Assembly (NCBI GenBank): GCA_023404095.1
Contig: JAEYDD010000041.1
Span: 372,001-436,000 of the forward strand
Direction: 5' to 3'
DNA from: Pseudomonadota bacterium
GTDB taxonomy: Bacteria > Pseudomonadota > Alphaproteobacteria > Rhizobiales > Rhizobiaceae
DNA length: 64,000 nucleotides
Below the pieces are notes generated by a model, which saw nothing but the letters and a program-made list of their open reading frames with translations, was not told the DNA's origin and searched no databases. Of this stretch, positions 42,153 through 50,007 are shown in pieces; within the stretch, counting starts at the first letter, position 1; each line of letters opens with the position of its first letter. A program made the position numbers and the translations under genes.

Positions 42153-43313
42153 ATGAACTTCGCACTGACGGACGAACAGCAGATGATCGTCGACACGGTC
42201 CGCAGCTTCGTCGAGACCGAGATTTACCCGCATGAGAACGAGGTGGAACGCACAGGCTTCGTCCCGCCGGAGTTGGGCCAGGAAATCGCCCGCAAGTGCA
42301 AGGAGATCGGCTTCTTCGGCTGCAATTTCCCGGAGGAAGTCGGCGGCGCAGGCCTCGACCACACCTCGTTTACCCTGGTCGAGCGCGAGCTCGGCCGCGG
42401 CTCGATGGCGCTGACGGTGTTTTTCGGCCGCCCCTCCGGCATCCTGATGGGCTGCAACGACGAGCAGCGGGAGAAGTACCTCATTCCGGCCGTGCGCGGC
42501 GACAAGTTCGACGCGCTCGCCATGACCGAACCGGACGCCGGTTCCGACGTCCGCGGCATGAAATGCTTTGCGAAAAAGGACGGCGACGACTGGATCGTCA
42601 ACGGCACCAAGCACTTCATCAGCCACGCCAATATTGCGGACTTCGTCATCGTCTTCATCGCCACCGGCGAGGAACAGACGCCGCGCGGCCCGAAGAAGCT
42701 GATCACGAGCTTCCTCGTCGACCGCGGCACGCCGGGCTTCGAGATCCGCGAGGGCTACAATTCCGTATCCCACCGCGGCTACAAGAACTGCATCCTCTCC
42801 TTCGACGACTGCCGCCTGCCGTCCTCGCAGGTCCTCGGCGAAGTGCATCGCGGCTTCGAGCTCGCTAACGACTGGCTCTATGCCACCCGCCTGACCGTCG
42901 CCGCCACCTCGGTCGGCCGGGCCCGCCGCGCCTTCGACTACGCGCTCTCCTATGCCGCCGAGCGCAAGCAGTTCGGCAAGCCGATCGGTGCCAACCAGGG
43001 CGTCTCCTTCAAGCTCGCCGACATGATCACCGAGATCGACGCCGCCGACCTTTTGACGCTGTCGGCCGCGTGGCGCCTTGACCAGGGCCTGCCGTCGAAC
43101 CGCGAGATCGCGTCTGCCAAGGTCTATGCCACCGAAATGCTGGCGCGGGTCACCGACGAGGCGATCCAGATCTACGGCGGCATGGGCCTGATGGACGACC
43201 TGCCGCTGGCCCGCTTCTGGCGCGACGCCCGCGTCGAACGCATCTGGGACGGCACGTCCGAGATCCAGCGCCACATCATCAGCCGCGACCTGCTGCGGCC
43301 GCTGGGAGCGTGA
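42153..43313 (+). CDS. Acyl-CoA dehydrogenase (gamma-butyrobetainyl-CoA type)
   Basis: This 386-aa flavoenzyme has N-terminal helices, the FAD segment ALAMTEPDAGSDVRGM, FISHANIADFVIVF, and the C-terminal helices with YGGMGLMDDLPLARFWRDARVERI. At the position of the usual catalytic Glu (YEGTSEIQ in medium-chain enzymes) this protein has Asp366 in IWDGTSEIQ. It should desaturate gamma-butyrobetainyl-CoA to crotonobetainyl-CoA, given the CoA ligase and hydratase downstream and the carnitine genes upstream. It is separated from the ligase gene by seven bases. Confidence 0.92.
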   Translation: MNFALTDEQQMIVDTVRSFVETEIYPHENEVERTGFVPPELGQEIARKCKEIGFFGCNFPEEVGGAGLDHTSFTLVERELGRGSMALTVFFGRPSGILMGCNDEQREKYLIPAVRGDKFDALAMTEPDAGSDVRGMKCFAKKDGDDWIVNGTKHFISHANIADFVIVFIATGEEQTPRGPKKLITSFLVDRGTPGFEIREGYNSVSHRGYKNCILSFDDCRLPSSQVLGEVHRGFELANDWLYATRLTVAATSVGRARRAFDYALSYAAERKQFGKPIGANQGVSFKLADMITEIDAADLLTLSAAWRLDQGLPSNREIASAKVYATEMLARVTDEAIQIYGGMGLMDDLPLARFWRDARVERIWDGTSEIQRHIISRDLLRPLGA

Positions 43314-43320
43314 GCAGATC

Positions 43321-45375
43321 ATGACCCGCTCCCTCGACCGCCTCATCCGGCCCCGCTCCATCGCCGTCTTCGGCGGCAAGGAGGCGGGGCGCGTCATCGA
43401 ACAGTGCGACAAGATGGGCTTTGCCGGCGACATCTGGCCAGTCCATCCGACGAAGGCGGAGATCCACGGCCGCCGCTGCTACCGCTCCGTCGCAGAACTC
43501 CCCGGCGCGCCCGATGCGTCGTTCGTCGGCGTGAACCGCAACCTGACGATCGAGATCATCCGCGACCTTGCAGCCCGCGGCGCTGGCGGCGCCGTCTGCT
43601 ACGCCTCCGGTTTCCGCGAGGCCGTCACCGAGCTTGCCGACGGTGACGACCTGCAGAAGGCGTTGGTGGAAGCTGCCGGCGACATGCCGATCCTGGGGCC
43701 TAACTGCTACGGCTTCATCAACATGCTGGACGGCGCGCTGATGTGGCCCGACCAGCACGGCATGGTCCGCATCGAGCGCGGCGTCGCCGTGCTCACCCAG
43801 TCCTCCAACATCGCCTGCAACATCTCCATGCAGCAACGCGGCCTGCCACTCGCCTATATCCTGACGGCGGGCAACCAGGCGCAGACCGGGCTTTGCGACC
43901 TCGCCTGCGCGGTACTCGAGGATCCACGTGTCACCGCCGTCGGCCTGCACATCGAGGGCTTCGACAGCATCGAGGCGCTGGAACGGCTCGCCCGACGCGC
44001 CCGCGAACTGAAGAAGCCTGTCGTGACGCTGAAGGTCGGCAAGTCCGAGCAGGCGCAGCTTGCCACTGTCTCGCACACCGCCTCACTCGCCGGAAACGAC
44101 GCCGTCTCCTCCGCGCTGCTCTCCCGCCTCGGCATCGGCCGGGTGGAGACGCTGCCGGAACTTCTGGAGACGCTCAAGCTCCTGCACCTGCACGGCCCGC
44201 TCGACAGCTTCGACATCTCGTCGATGAGCTGCTCCGGCGGCGAGGCCTCGCTGATGGCCGACGCCGGGGTGAAGCGCAAGGTCGTTTACCGGGCGCTGCG
44301 CGAGGAGCAGCGGAAGCCACTGCGCGAGGCGCTCGGGCAGATGGTGACGATCGCAAACCCGCTCGACTACCACACCTTCGTCTGGGGCAACCGCGAGAAG
44401 CAGACCGAGGCTTTCACCGCAATGATGCGCGGCGGCTATGCGCTCAACTTGATCGTGCTGGATTTCCCGCGCCTAGACCGTTGCGACGCGAGCGACTGGG
44501 TGACGACCTGCCATGCCGTCATCGACGCCGCGCGGGCCGCAGGCGCCCGCGCCGGCATCGTCGCCAGCATGGGCGAGAACCTGCCCGAGGAGACGGCCCT
44601 GATGCTGATGGAAAACGGCGTCGTGCCCTTCTACGGCATCGAGGAGGCACTGGCCGCTGCGGAAGCCGCAGCGACCATCGGCGCGCTCTGGGAAAAACCC
44701 CTTCCCGCGCCGCTGTTGAACGTGCCTGCGGCAGACGGCGAGCCGGTGACGCTGACCGAGCACGAGGCCAAAGAGGCGCTGGCCGCATTCGGCGTGCCCG
44801 TTCCGGAAGGCCGCGTCGCCGAGACCGCGGGCCAGGCGGCCGACGCCGCGGACGCTCTCGGCTACCCGGTCGTCCTGAAAGGTCTCGGCGTCGCCCACAA
44901 GACCGAGGCCGGCGCGGTGAAGCTCAACTTGCAGACCCGCGAAGCGGTGCTGGAAGCGGCCTCGGCCATGGCCGGCGTCGCCTCCGGCTACCTCGTCGAG
45001 AAGATGGTCGGCCGCCCTGTCGCCGAGGTCATCGTCGGGGCGATGCGCGATCCGGTCGCCGGTCCGGTGCTGACGGTCGGAGCGGGTGGAATCCTGGTGG
45101 AATTGCTGGAAGATTCGGCGATTCTGACCCTTCCGACCGATGAAGCGGCGATCCGCGCGGCGATTTCGGGCCTGAAGGTCGCAAAACTGCTGAACGGCTA
45201 TCGCGGCGGCCCGCCCGGGGATGTCGATGCGCTCGTCGCGGCCGTCGCATCGGCGGCATCCTATGTCGTTTCAAACGCTTCAATTGTCGATGAACTCGAT
45301 ATCAATCCTATCATGGTGCTTGCCAAGGGCGACGGTGTCGTCGCGGCAGACGCCCTGATCCGTCTGAGGAAGTAA
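43321..45375 (+). CDS. ADP-forming acyl-CoA synthetase (gamma-butyrobetaine/carnitine CoA ligase)
   Basis: This 684-aa protein has the acetate-CoA ligase (ADP-forming) layout in one chain. A CoA-binding Rossmann domain (RPRSIAVFGG, residues ~8-130) is followed by succinyl-CoA-ligase-like domains with candidate phospho-His252 in TVSHTASLAGND. A C-terminal ATP-grasp runs from ~475 (GYPVVLKGLGVAHKTEAGAV, VDELDINPI). It should activate gamma-butyrobetaine, and perhaps carnitine or crotonobetaine, to the CoA thioester. It is tightly packed between the acyl-CoA dehydrogenase and the hydratase. Confidence 0.92.
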   Translation: MTRSLDRLIRPRSIAVFGGKEAGRVIEQCDKMGFAGDIWPVHPTKAEIHGRRCYRSVAELPGAPDASFVGVNRNLTIEIIRDLAARGAGGAVCYASGFREAVTELADGDDLQKALVEAAGDMPILGPNCYGFINMLDGALMWPDQHGMVRIERGVAVLTQSSNIACNISMQQRGLPLAYILTAGNQAQTGLCDLACAVLEDPRVTAVGLHIEGFDSIEALERLARRARELKKPVVTLKVGKSEQAQLATVSHTASLAGNDAVSSALLSRLGIGRVETLPELLETLKLLHLHGPLDSFDISSMSCSGGEASLMADAGVKRKVVYRALREEQRKPLREALGQMVTIANPLDYHTFVWGNREKQTEAFTAMMRGGYALNLIVLDFPRLDRCDASDWVTTCHAVIDAARAAGARAGIVASMGENLPEETALMLMENGVVPFYGIEEALAAAEAAATIGALWEKPLPAPLLNVPAADGEPVTLTEHEAKEALAAFGVPVPEGRVAETAGQAADAADALGYPVVLKGLGVAHKTEAGAVKLNLQTREAVLEAASAMAGVASGYLVEKMVGRPVAEVIVGAMRDPVAGPVLTVGAGGILVELLEDSAILTLPTDEAAIRAAISGLKVAKLLNGYRGGPPGDVDALVAAVASAASYVVSNASIVDELDINPIMVLAKGDGVVAADALIRLRK

Positions 45376-45379
45376 GCCC

Positions 45380-46162
45380 ATGACCGGACCAATCAAGAAA
45401 CGCCGCGAAGGCGGCATCCTGGAAGTCACGATCGATCGCCCGAAAGCCAACGCGATCGATCTGGTGACAAGCCGCATCATGGGCGAAATCTTCCGCGACT
45501 TCCGCGACGACGACACCCTGCGTGTCGCAATCGTCACCGGTGCGGGCGAGAAGTTCTTCTGCCCGGGCTGGGACCTGAAGGCGGCTGCCGCGGGTGACGC
45601 GGTCGATGGCGATTACGGCATCGGCGGCTTTGGCGGCATGCAGGAACTGCGCGACCTCAACAAGCCGATCATCGCCGCGATCAATGGCATCTGTTGCGGC
45701 GGCGGTCTGGAGATCGCGCTCTCCACCGACCTGATCCTGGCCGCCGAGCATGCCACCTTCGCCCTTCCCGAGATCCGCTCCGGCACCGTAGCCGACGCCG
45801 CCTCGATCAAGCTGCCCAAGCGCATCCCCTATCACATCGCCATGGACATGCTTCTGACCGGCCGCTGGCTGGACGCCGCCGAGGCGCATCGCTGGGGCTT
45901 CGTCAACGAGATCCTCCCGGCAGACAAGCTGATGGACCGCGCCTGGGAACTCGCGAGGTTGCTGGAGAGCGGGCCACCGCTGGTCTATGCCGCGATCAAG
46001 GAAGTGGTGCGCGCCGCCGAGGGCGAAACGTTCCAGACGACGATGAACAGGATCACCCGCCGCCAGTTTCCGACGGTGGACGTCCTCTATTCGAGCGAGG
46101 ACCAGCTGGAGGGCGCACGCGCCTTCGCGGAGAAGCGAAATCCGGTGTGGAAGGGCCGCTGA
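45380..46162 (+). CDS. Enoyl-CoA hydratase (crotonobetainyl-CoA hydratase, CaiD-like)
   Basis: This 260-aa crotonase-fold protein has the oxyanion-hole segment GINGICCGGGLEIALSTD-like (AINGICCGGGLEIAL), PEIRSGTVADAAS with the catalytic Glu of the family, and AHRWGFVNEILPADKL. In context it should hydrate crotonobetainyl-CoA to L-carnitinyl-CoA, which after loss of CoA feeds the dehydrogenase. It starts four bases after the ligase stop and ends the carnitine/gamma-butyrobetaine operon. Confidence 0.92.
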   Translation: MTGPIKKRREGGILEVTIDRPKANAIDLVTSRIMGEIFRDFRDDDTLRVAIVTGAGEKFFCPGWDLKAAAAGDAVDGDYGIGGFGGMQELRDLNKPIIAAINGICCGGGLEIALSTDLILAAEHATFALPEIRSGTVADAASIKLPKRIPYHIAMDMLLTGRWLDAAEAHRWGFVNEILPADKLMDRAWELARLLESGPPLVYAAIKEVVRAAEGETFQTTMNRITRRQFPTVDVLYSSEDQLEGARAFAEKRNPVWKGR

Positions 46163-46463
46163 GCGGTTTTTTTCCACATCGCCATGCCCTGAAATACCAT
46201 GCTCGCGCACGTCGCGGGCATTTCCATAAGGTGCATTTATGCACAGCGAAGGAAATTTAGGACGTTACATTCGAGACAAATTCAGTAATCTTATCAATCA
46301 GCAAGCGGTGGGAGCCGCAAAGGGAACAAGGAGAGCTCGAATACCCGCAAGGCGCCGGATCAGCGCCCCCGCACAGCCGTCGATGCGAAAATCTCCGACG
46401 GCAGACCAGAAATTCTACCAAGCACAAGAAGGCCGGAACCGGCCGAACGAAGGGAACAGGGGA
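46163..46463. other. Promoter/leader region of dipeptide-type ABC operon
   Basis: This 301-bp gap has no gene. It contains an AT-richer block around 46225-46300 and the palindrome listed separately, followed by a long leader with GGGAACAGGGGA just before the ATG of the binding-protein gene. Confidence 0.6.
46231..46244. promoter_or_regulatory. Candidate operator palindrome
   Basis: GTGCAT-TT-ATGCAC is a perfect six-base dyad about 220 bases upstream of the binding-protein start. It stands out in an otherwise irregular leader and could bind a dimeric regulator. No cognate protein can be named; the HTH regulator at 53261-54055 is one possibility. Confidence 0.45.
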
Positions 46464-48053
46464 ATGACGGACTATACGAATTATCTCGCTCGCCAGGTCA
46501 TGCTCGGCAAGATGAACCGCCGCGAATTCATGGGCCGCGCCGCCGCCTTCGGCGTGACGCTCGCCGCCGCAGGCACGATGTTCGATACCGCCGCCAAGGC
46601 GCAGGAGCCCAAGCGGGGCGGCCATCTCAAGCTCGGCCTCGAGGGCGCCGCCGCAACCGACAGCAAGGACCCCGCAAAGTCGCTCTCGCAGTTCACCTTC
46701 GTCATGGGCCGCAACTGGGGCGACATGCTCGTCGAATCCGAGCCTCTGACCGGCCAGCCGGTTCCGGCACTCGCTGAATCCTGGGAGCCGTCTGCCGACG
46801 CCGCCACCTGGACCTTCAAGATCCGCCAGGGGGTCAAGTTTCACGACGGCAAGGAGTTGACGGTCGACGACGTCGTCAAGACCCTGCAGCGCCACACCGA
46901 CGAGAAGTCGGAATCCGGTGCGCTCGGCGTCATGAAGTCGATCAAGGAGATCAAGTCCGACGGCGGCAACCTCGTCCTCGTGCTCACCGAAGGCAATGCC
47001 GACCTGCCGCTGCTTCTGACCGACTACCACCTTGTCATCCAGCCGAACGGCGGCCTCGACGATCCGAACGCGATGATCGGCACCGGCCCCTACAAGGTCA
47101 CGAGCTTCGAGCCTGGCGTGCGCGCCACCTTCGAGAAGAACGCTGACGACTGGCGCACCGACCGCGGATATGTCGACACGATCGAAATGATCGCGATGAA
47201 CGACGCGACCGCGCGTATCGCCGCGCTCTCCTCCGGCCAGGTCCACTACATCAACCGCGTCGATCCGAAGACCGTGGATCTGCTGAAGCGCGCGCCGACC
47301 GTCGAAATCCTGAGCACATCGGGCCGCGGCCACTACGTGTTCATCATGCACTGCGACACCGCGCCCTTCGACAACAACGACCTGCGCATGGCGCTGAAAT
47401 ACTCCATGGACCGCGAGACCATGGTCCAGAAGATCCTCGGCGGCTACGGCAAGGTCGGCAACGACTTCCCGATCAACGAGACCTATGCCCTCTTCCCCGA
47501 AGGCATCGAGCAGCGCACCTACGACCCCGACAAGGCCGCCTTCCACTACAAGAAGTCGGGCCACAGCGGCCCGGTGCTGCTGCGCACCTCCGACGTCGCC
47601 TTCCCGGGCGCCGTCGATGCCGCGGTCCTTTATCAGGAAAGCGCCAAGAAGGCCGGCATCGAGATCGAGGTCAAGCGCGAACCGGGCGACGGCTACTGGT
47701 CCAACGTGTGGAACGTGCAGCCCTTCTCCACCTCGTACTGGGGCGGACGCCCGACCCAGGACCAGATGTATTCGACGGCCTACCTTTCGACCGCCGACTG
47801 GAACGACACGCGCTTCAAGCGCGAGGACTTCGACAAGATCCTGCTGGCAGCCCGCTCCGAACTGGACGAGGCCAAGCGCAAGGAAATGTATCGCACGATG
47901 GCGATGATGGTACGCGACGAAGGCGGTTTGATCCTGCCGATGTTCAACGACTTCGTGAACGCGGGCTCCAAGAAGATGAAAGGCTACGTCCACGACATCG
48001 GCAACGACATGTCCAACGGCTACATTGCAACCCGCGTCTGGCTTGAAGGCTGA
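46464..48053 (+). CDS. Dipeptide/oligopeptide-type ABC substrate-binding protein, Tat-exported
   Basis: This 529-aa family-5 binding protein has a twin-arginine signal (NRREFMGRAAAFG, residues ~18-30) ending near AKA-Q. Mature landmarks are RGGHLKLGLEG, SWEPSADAATWTFKIRQGVKF, TGPYKVTSFEPGVRA, MHCDTAPFDNNDLRMALKY and DIGNDMSNGYIATRVW. It delivers a peptide or other organic ligand to the permeases that follow; the stop overlaps the next ATG. A second 529-aa protein of very similar sequence is encoded at 54183-55772. Confidence 0.93.
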   Translation: MTDYTNYLARQVMLGKMNRREFMGRAAAFGVTLAAAGTMFDTAAKAQEPKRGGHLKLGLEGAAATDSKDPAKSLSQFTFVMGRNWGDMLVESEPLTGQPVPALAESWEPSADAATWTFKIRQGVKFHDGKELTVDDVVKTLQRHTDEKSESGALGVMKSIKEIKSDGGNLVLVLTEGNADLPLLLTDYHLVIQPNGGLDDPNAMIGTGPYKVTSFEPGVRATFEKNADDWRTDRGYVDTIEMIAMNDATARIAALSSGQVHYINRVDPKTVDLLKRAPTVEILSTSGRGHYVFIMHCDTAPFDNNDLRMALKYSMDRETMVQKILGGYGKVGNDFPINETYALFPEGIEQRTYDPDKAAFHYKKSGHSGPVLLRTSDVAFPGAVDAAVLYQESAKKAGIEIEVKREPGDGYWSNVWNVQPFSTSYWGGRPTQDQMYSTAYLSTADWNDTRFKREDFDKILLAARSELDEAKRKEMYRTMAMMVRDEGGLILPMFNDFVNAGSKKMKGYVHDIGNDMSNGYIATRVWLEG

Positions 48054-49183
48054 TGACGGGCGGCGGATCGACGCGCGATCCGGCTGCGACGATGGCAGGA
48101 GTTGCGGGTTCGGACCCGCAACTCTCGCTCTCTGCGGCAACGGACGCGTCCACGGGAAATCAATCTTTGAATACAGCGACTTCAAATGACCAGGGCGTGC
48201 TTTCGCCCTGGGGTAAATTCGTCAGAAAAAGCCCGCTTGCGGCGCTCATCCTCCAGCGTCTCGCGCTCAGCGTGGCCCTTCTCTTTGCCGTCTCGATCAT
48301 GATCTTCGGCGGCGTCGAGGCCCTGCCGGGCGACTTCGCCACCACCTATCTCGGCCAGTCGGCCACCCCGCAGGCCGTCGCCAACATCCGCAAGGACCTC
48401 GGCCTCGACCAGCCCGCCACGACGCGCTACTTCCAGTGGCTCGGCGGAGCGTTGCAGGGCGACTTCGGAAATTCCTGGGCCTCCCGCAACTCGGTCAGCG
48501 AACAGATCAGCAAGCGGCTCGGCAACTCCCTCTTCCTCGCCTTCTTTGCAGCCATCATCTCGATCCCGCTTGCGATCGGCCTTGGCATGCTCGCCGTGCA
48601 GTTCCGCGACCGGATGGTCGACAAGGTCATCAACGTCATTTCGCTGGCGGCGATCTCGCTGCCGGAATTCTTCGTCGGCTACCTGCTGATCCTGTTTTTC
48701 GCCGTGCAGATGGGCGTGGCCACGTTCCCCGCCACCGTCTATGACAGCATGGGCCTGACCGAGCGCCTCTCGGCGATCGCGCTTCCGACCGCGACGCTTG
48801 TGCTGGTGGTGCTCGCCCACATGATGCGCATGACGCGGGCGGCGATCCTCAACGTCATGTCGTCGGCCTATGTGGAGACGGCCGAGCTCAAGGGGCTCAG
48901 CGGCCTTCGCATCATCGCGAGGCACGCGGCCCCCAACGCCGTCGCCCCGGTCATCAACGTGGTCGCCCTGAACCTCGCCTATCTCGTCGTCGGCGTCGTC
49001 GTGGTCGAGGTCGTGTTCGTCTATCCCGGCATGGGCCAGTACATGGTCGATGCGGTGACGGTGCGTGACATGCCGGTGGTGCAGGCCTGCGGCCTGATCT
49101 TCGCCGCCTTCTACATCTTCCTGAACATGGTGGCCGACATCCTCGCCATTGTCGCCAACCCGAGACTGAGGCATCCGCGATGA
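48053..49183 (+). CDS. ABC permease DppB-like
   Basis: This 376-aa inner-membrane subunit has about six helices, LPGDFATTYLGQSATPQAV, the coupling loop VETAELKGLSGLRIIARHAAPNA, and VEVVFVYPGMGQYMVDAV. The N-terminal ~55 residues are polar and not typical of DppB. They may be a genuine tail or mean that the true start is internal, although the ATG overlaps the upstream stop (TGATG). It partners the next gene. Confidence 0.91.
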   Translation: MTGGGSTRDPAATMAGVAGSDPQLSLSAATDASTGNQSLNTATSNDQGVLSPWGKFVRKSPLAALILQRLALSVALLFAVSIMIFGGVEALPGDFATTYLGQSATPQAVANIRKDLGLDQPATTRYFQWLGGALQGDFGNSWASRNSVSEQISKRLGNSLFLAFFAAIISIPLAIGLGMLAVQFRDRMVDKVINVISLAAISLPEFFVGYLLILFFAVQMGVATFPATVYDSMGLTERLSAIALPTATLVLVVLAHMMRMTRAAILNVMSSAYVETAELKGLSGLRIIARHAAPNAVAPVINVVALNLAYLVVGVVVVEVVFVYPGMGQYMVDAVTVRDMPVVQACGLIFAAFYIFLNMVADILAIVANPRLRHPR

Positions 49184-50007
49184 GACTGCGCTCCATTCCC
49201 CTCAGCGCATGGGTCGGCATCGCGGGCATCGCGATCGCGCTGATCTGCGCCATTTTCGCCCCCTGGCTCGCGCCACATGGCGAGAGCGAGATCGTCGGCG
49301 ACATCTGGGCGCCCATGGGCGGGGAGTTCCTGCTCGGCACCGACAATCTCGGCCGCGACCTCCTGTCACGGCTGATCTACGGCGCCCGCACCACAATCTT
49401 CGTGGCGCTCGCCGCGACCATCCTGTCCTTCAGCCTTGGCATGCTGCTTTCCTTCATCGCCGCCGTCACCGGCGGGCTCATCGACCAGTTGTTCTCGCGG
49501 TTCAACGACCTGATGATGGCGATCCCGACGCTGATCTTCGCGCTCGTCGTCCTCGCCGTCCTGCCGCAGCAGCTCTGGATCCTGATCCTGGTCATGGCGG
49601 TGCTCGACAGTACCCGCGTCTACCGCATCGGCCGCGCCGTGGCGCTCGATGTTGCGGTGATGGAGTTCGTCGAGGCGGCACGCTTGCGTGGCGAAGGCAC
49701 CGGCTGGATCATCTTTCGCGAGATCCTGCCGAATACGCTGTCCCCGCTGCTCGCCGAATTCGGCCTGCGCTTCGCCTTCTCGATCCTGTTCCTCTCCACC
49801 CTCTCCTTCCTCGGCCTCGGCATCCAGCCGCCCGCCGCCGACTGGGGCGGCATGGTCAAGGACAACAAGGACGGCATCATCTTCGGCATCTCCGCAGCGC
49901 TCGTTCCGGGCGCAGCGATCGCCATCCTCACCATCTGCGTCAACCTCGTCGTCGACTGGCTGATGAAACGCACCTCGAGCCTGAAGGGAGGACGCGGCGA
50001 TGCCTGA
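49180..50007 (+). CDS. ABC permease DppC-like
   Basis: This 275-aa protein begins MRLRSIPLSAWVGIAG and overlaps the preceding stop by four bases. It has GGEFLLGTDNLGRDLLSRLIYGAR, the EAA loop VEAARLRGEGTGWIIFREILPN and LGLGIQPPAADWGGMV, all standard for DppC/OppC. It forms the channel together with the DppB-like subunit. Confidence 0.93.
   Translation: MRLRSIPLSAWVGIAGIAIALICAIFAPWLAPHGESEIVGDIWAPMGGEFLLGTDNLGRDLLSRLIYGARTTIFVALAATILSFSLGMLLSFIAAVTGGLIDQLFSRFNDLMMAIPTLIFALVVLAVLPQQLWILILVMAVLDSTRVYRIGRAVALDVAVMEFVEAARLRGEGTGWIIFREILPNTLSPLLAEFGLRFAFSILFLSTLSFLGLGIQPPAADWGGMVKDNKDGIIFGISAALVPGAAIAILTICVNLVVDWLMKRTSSLKGGRGDA

Noticed and set aside
46257..48185. Minus-strand open frame of 642 codons over the binding-protein gene
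   Set aside because: It mirrors a clear Tat-exported binding protein and has no domain or start signal.
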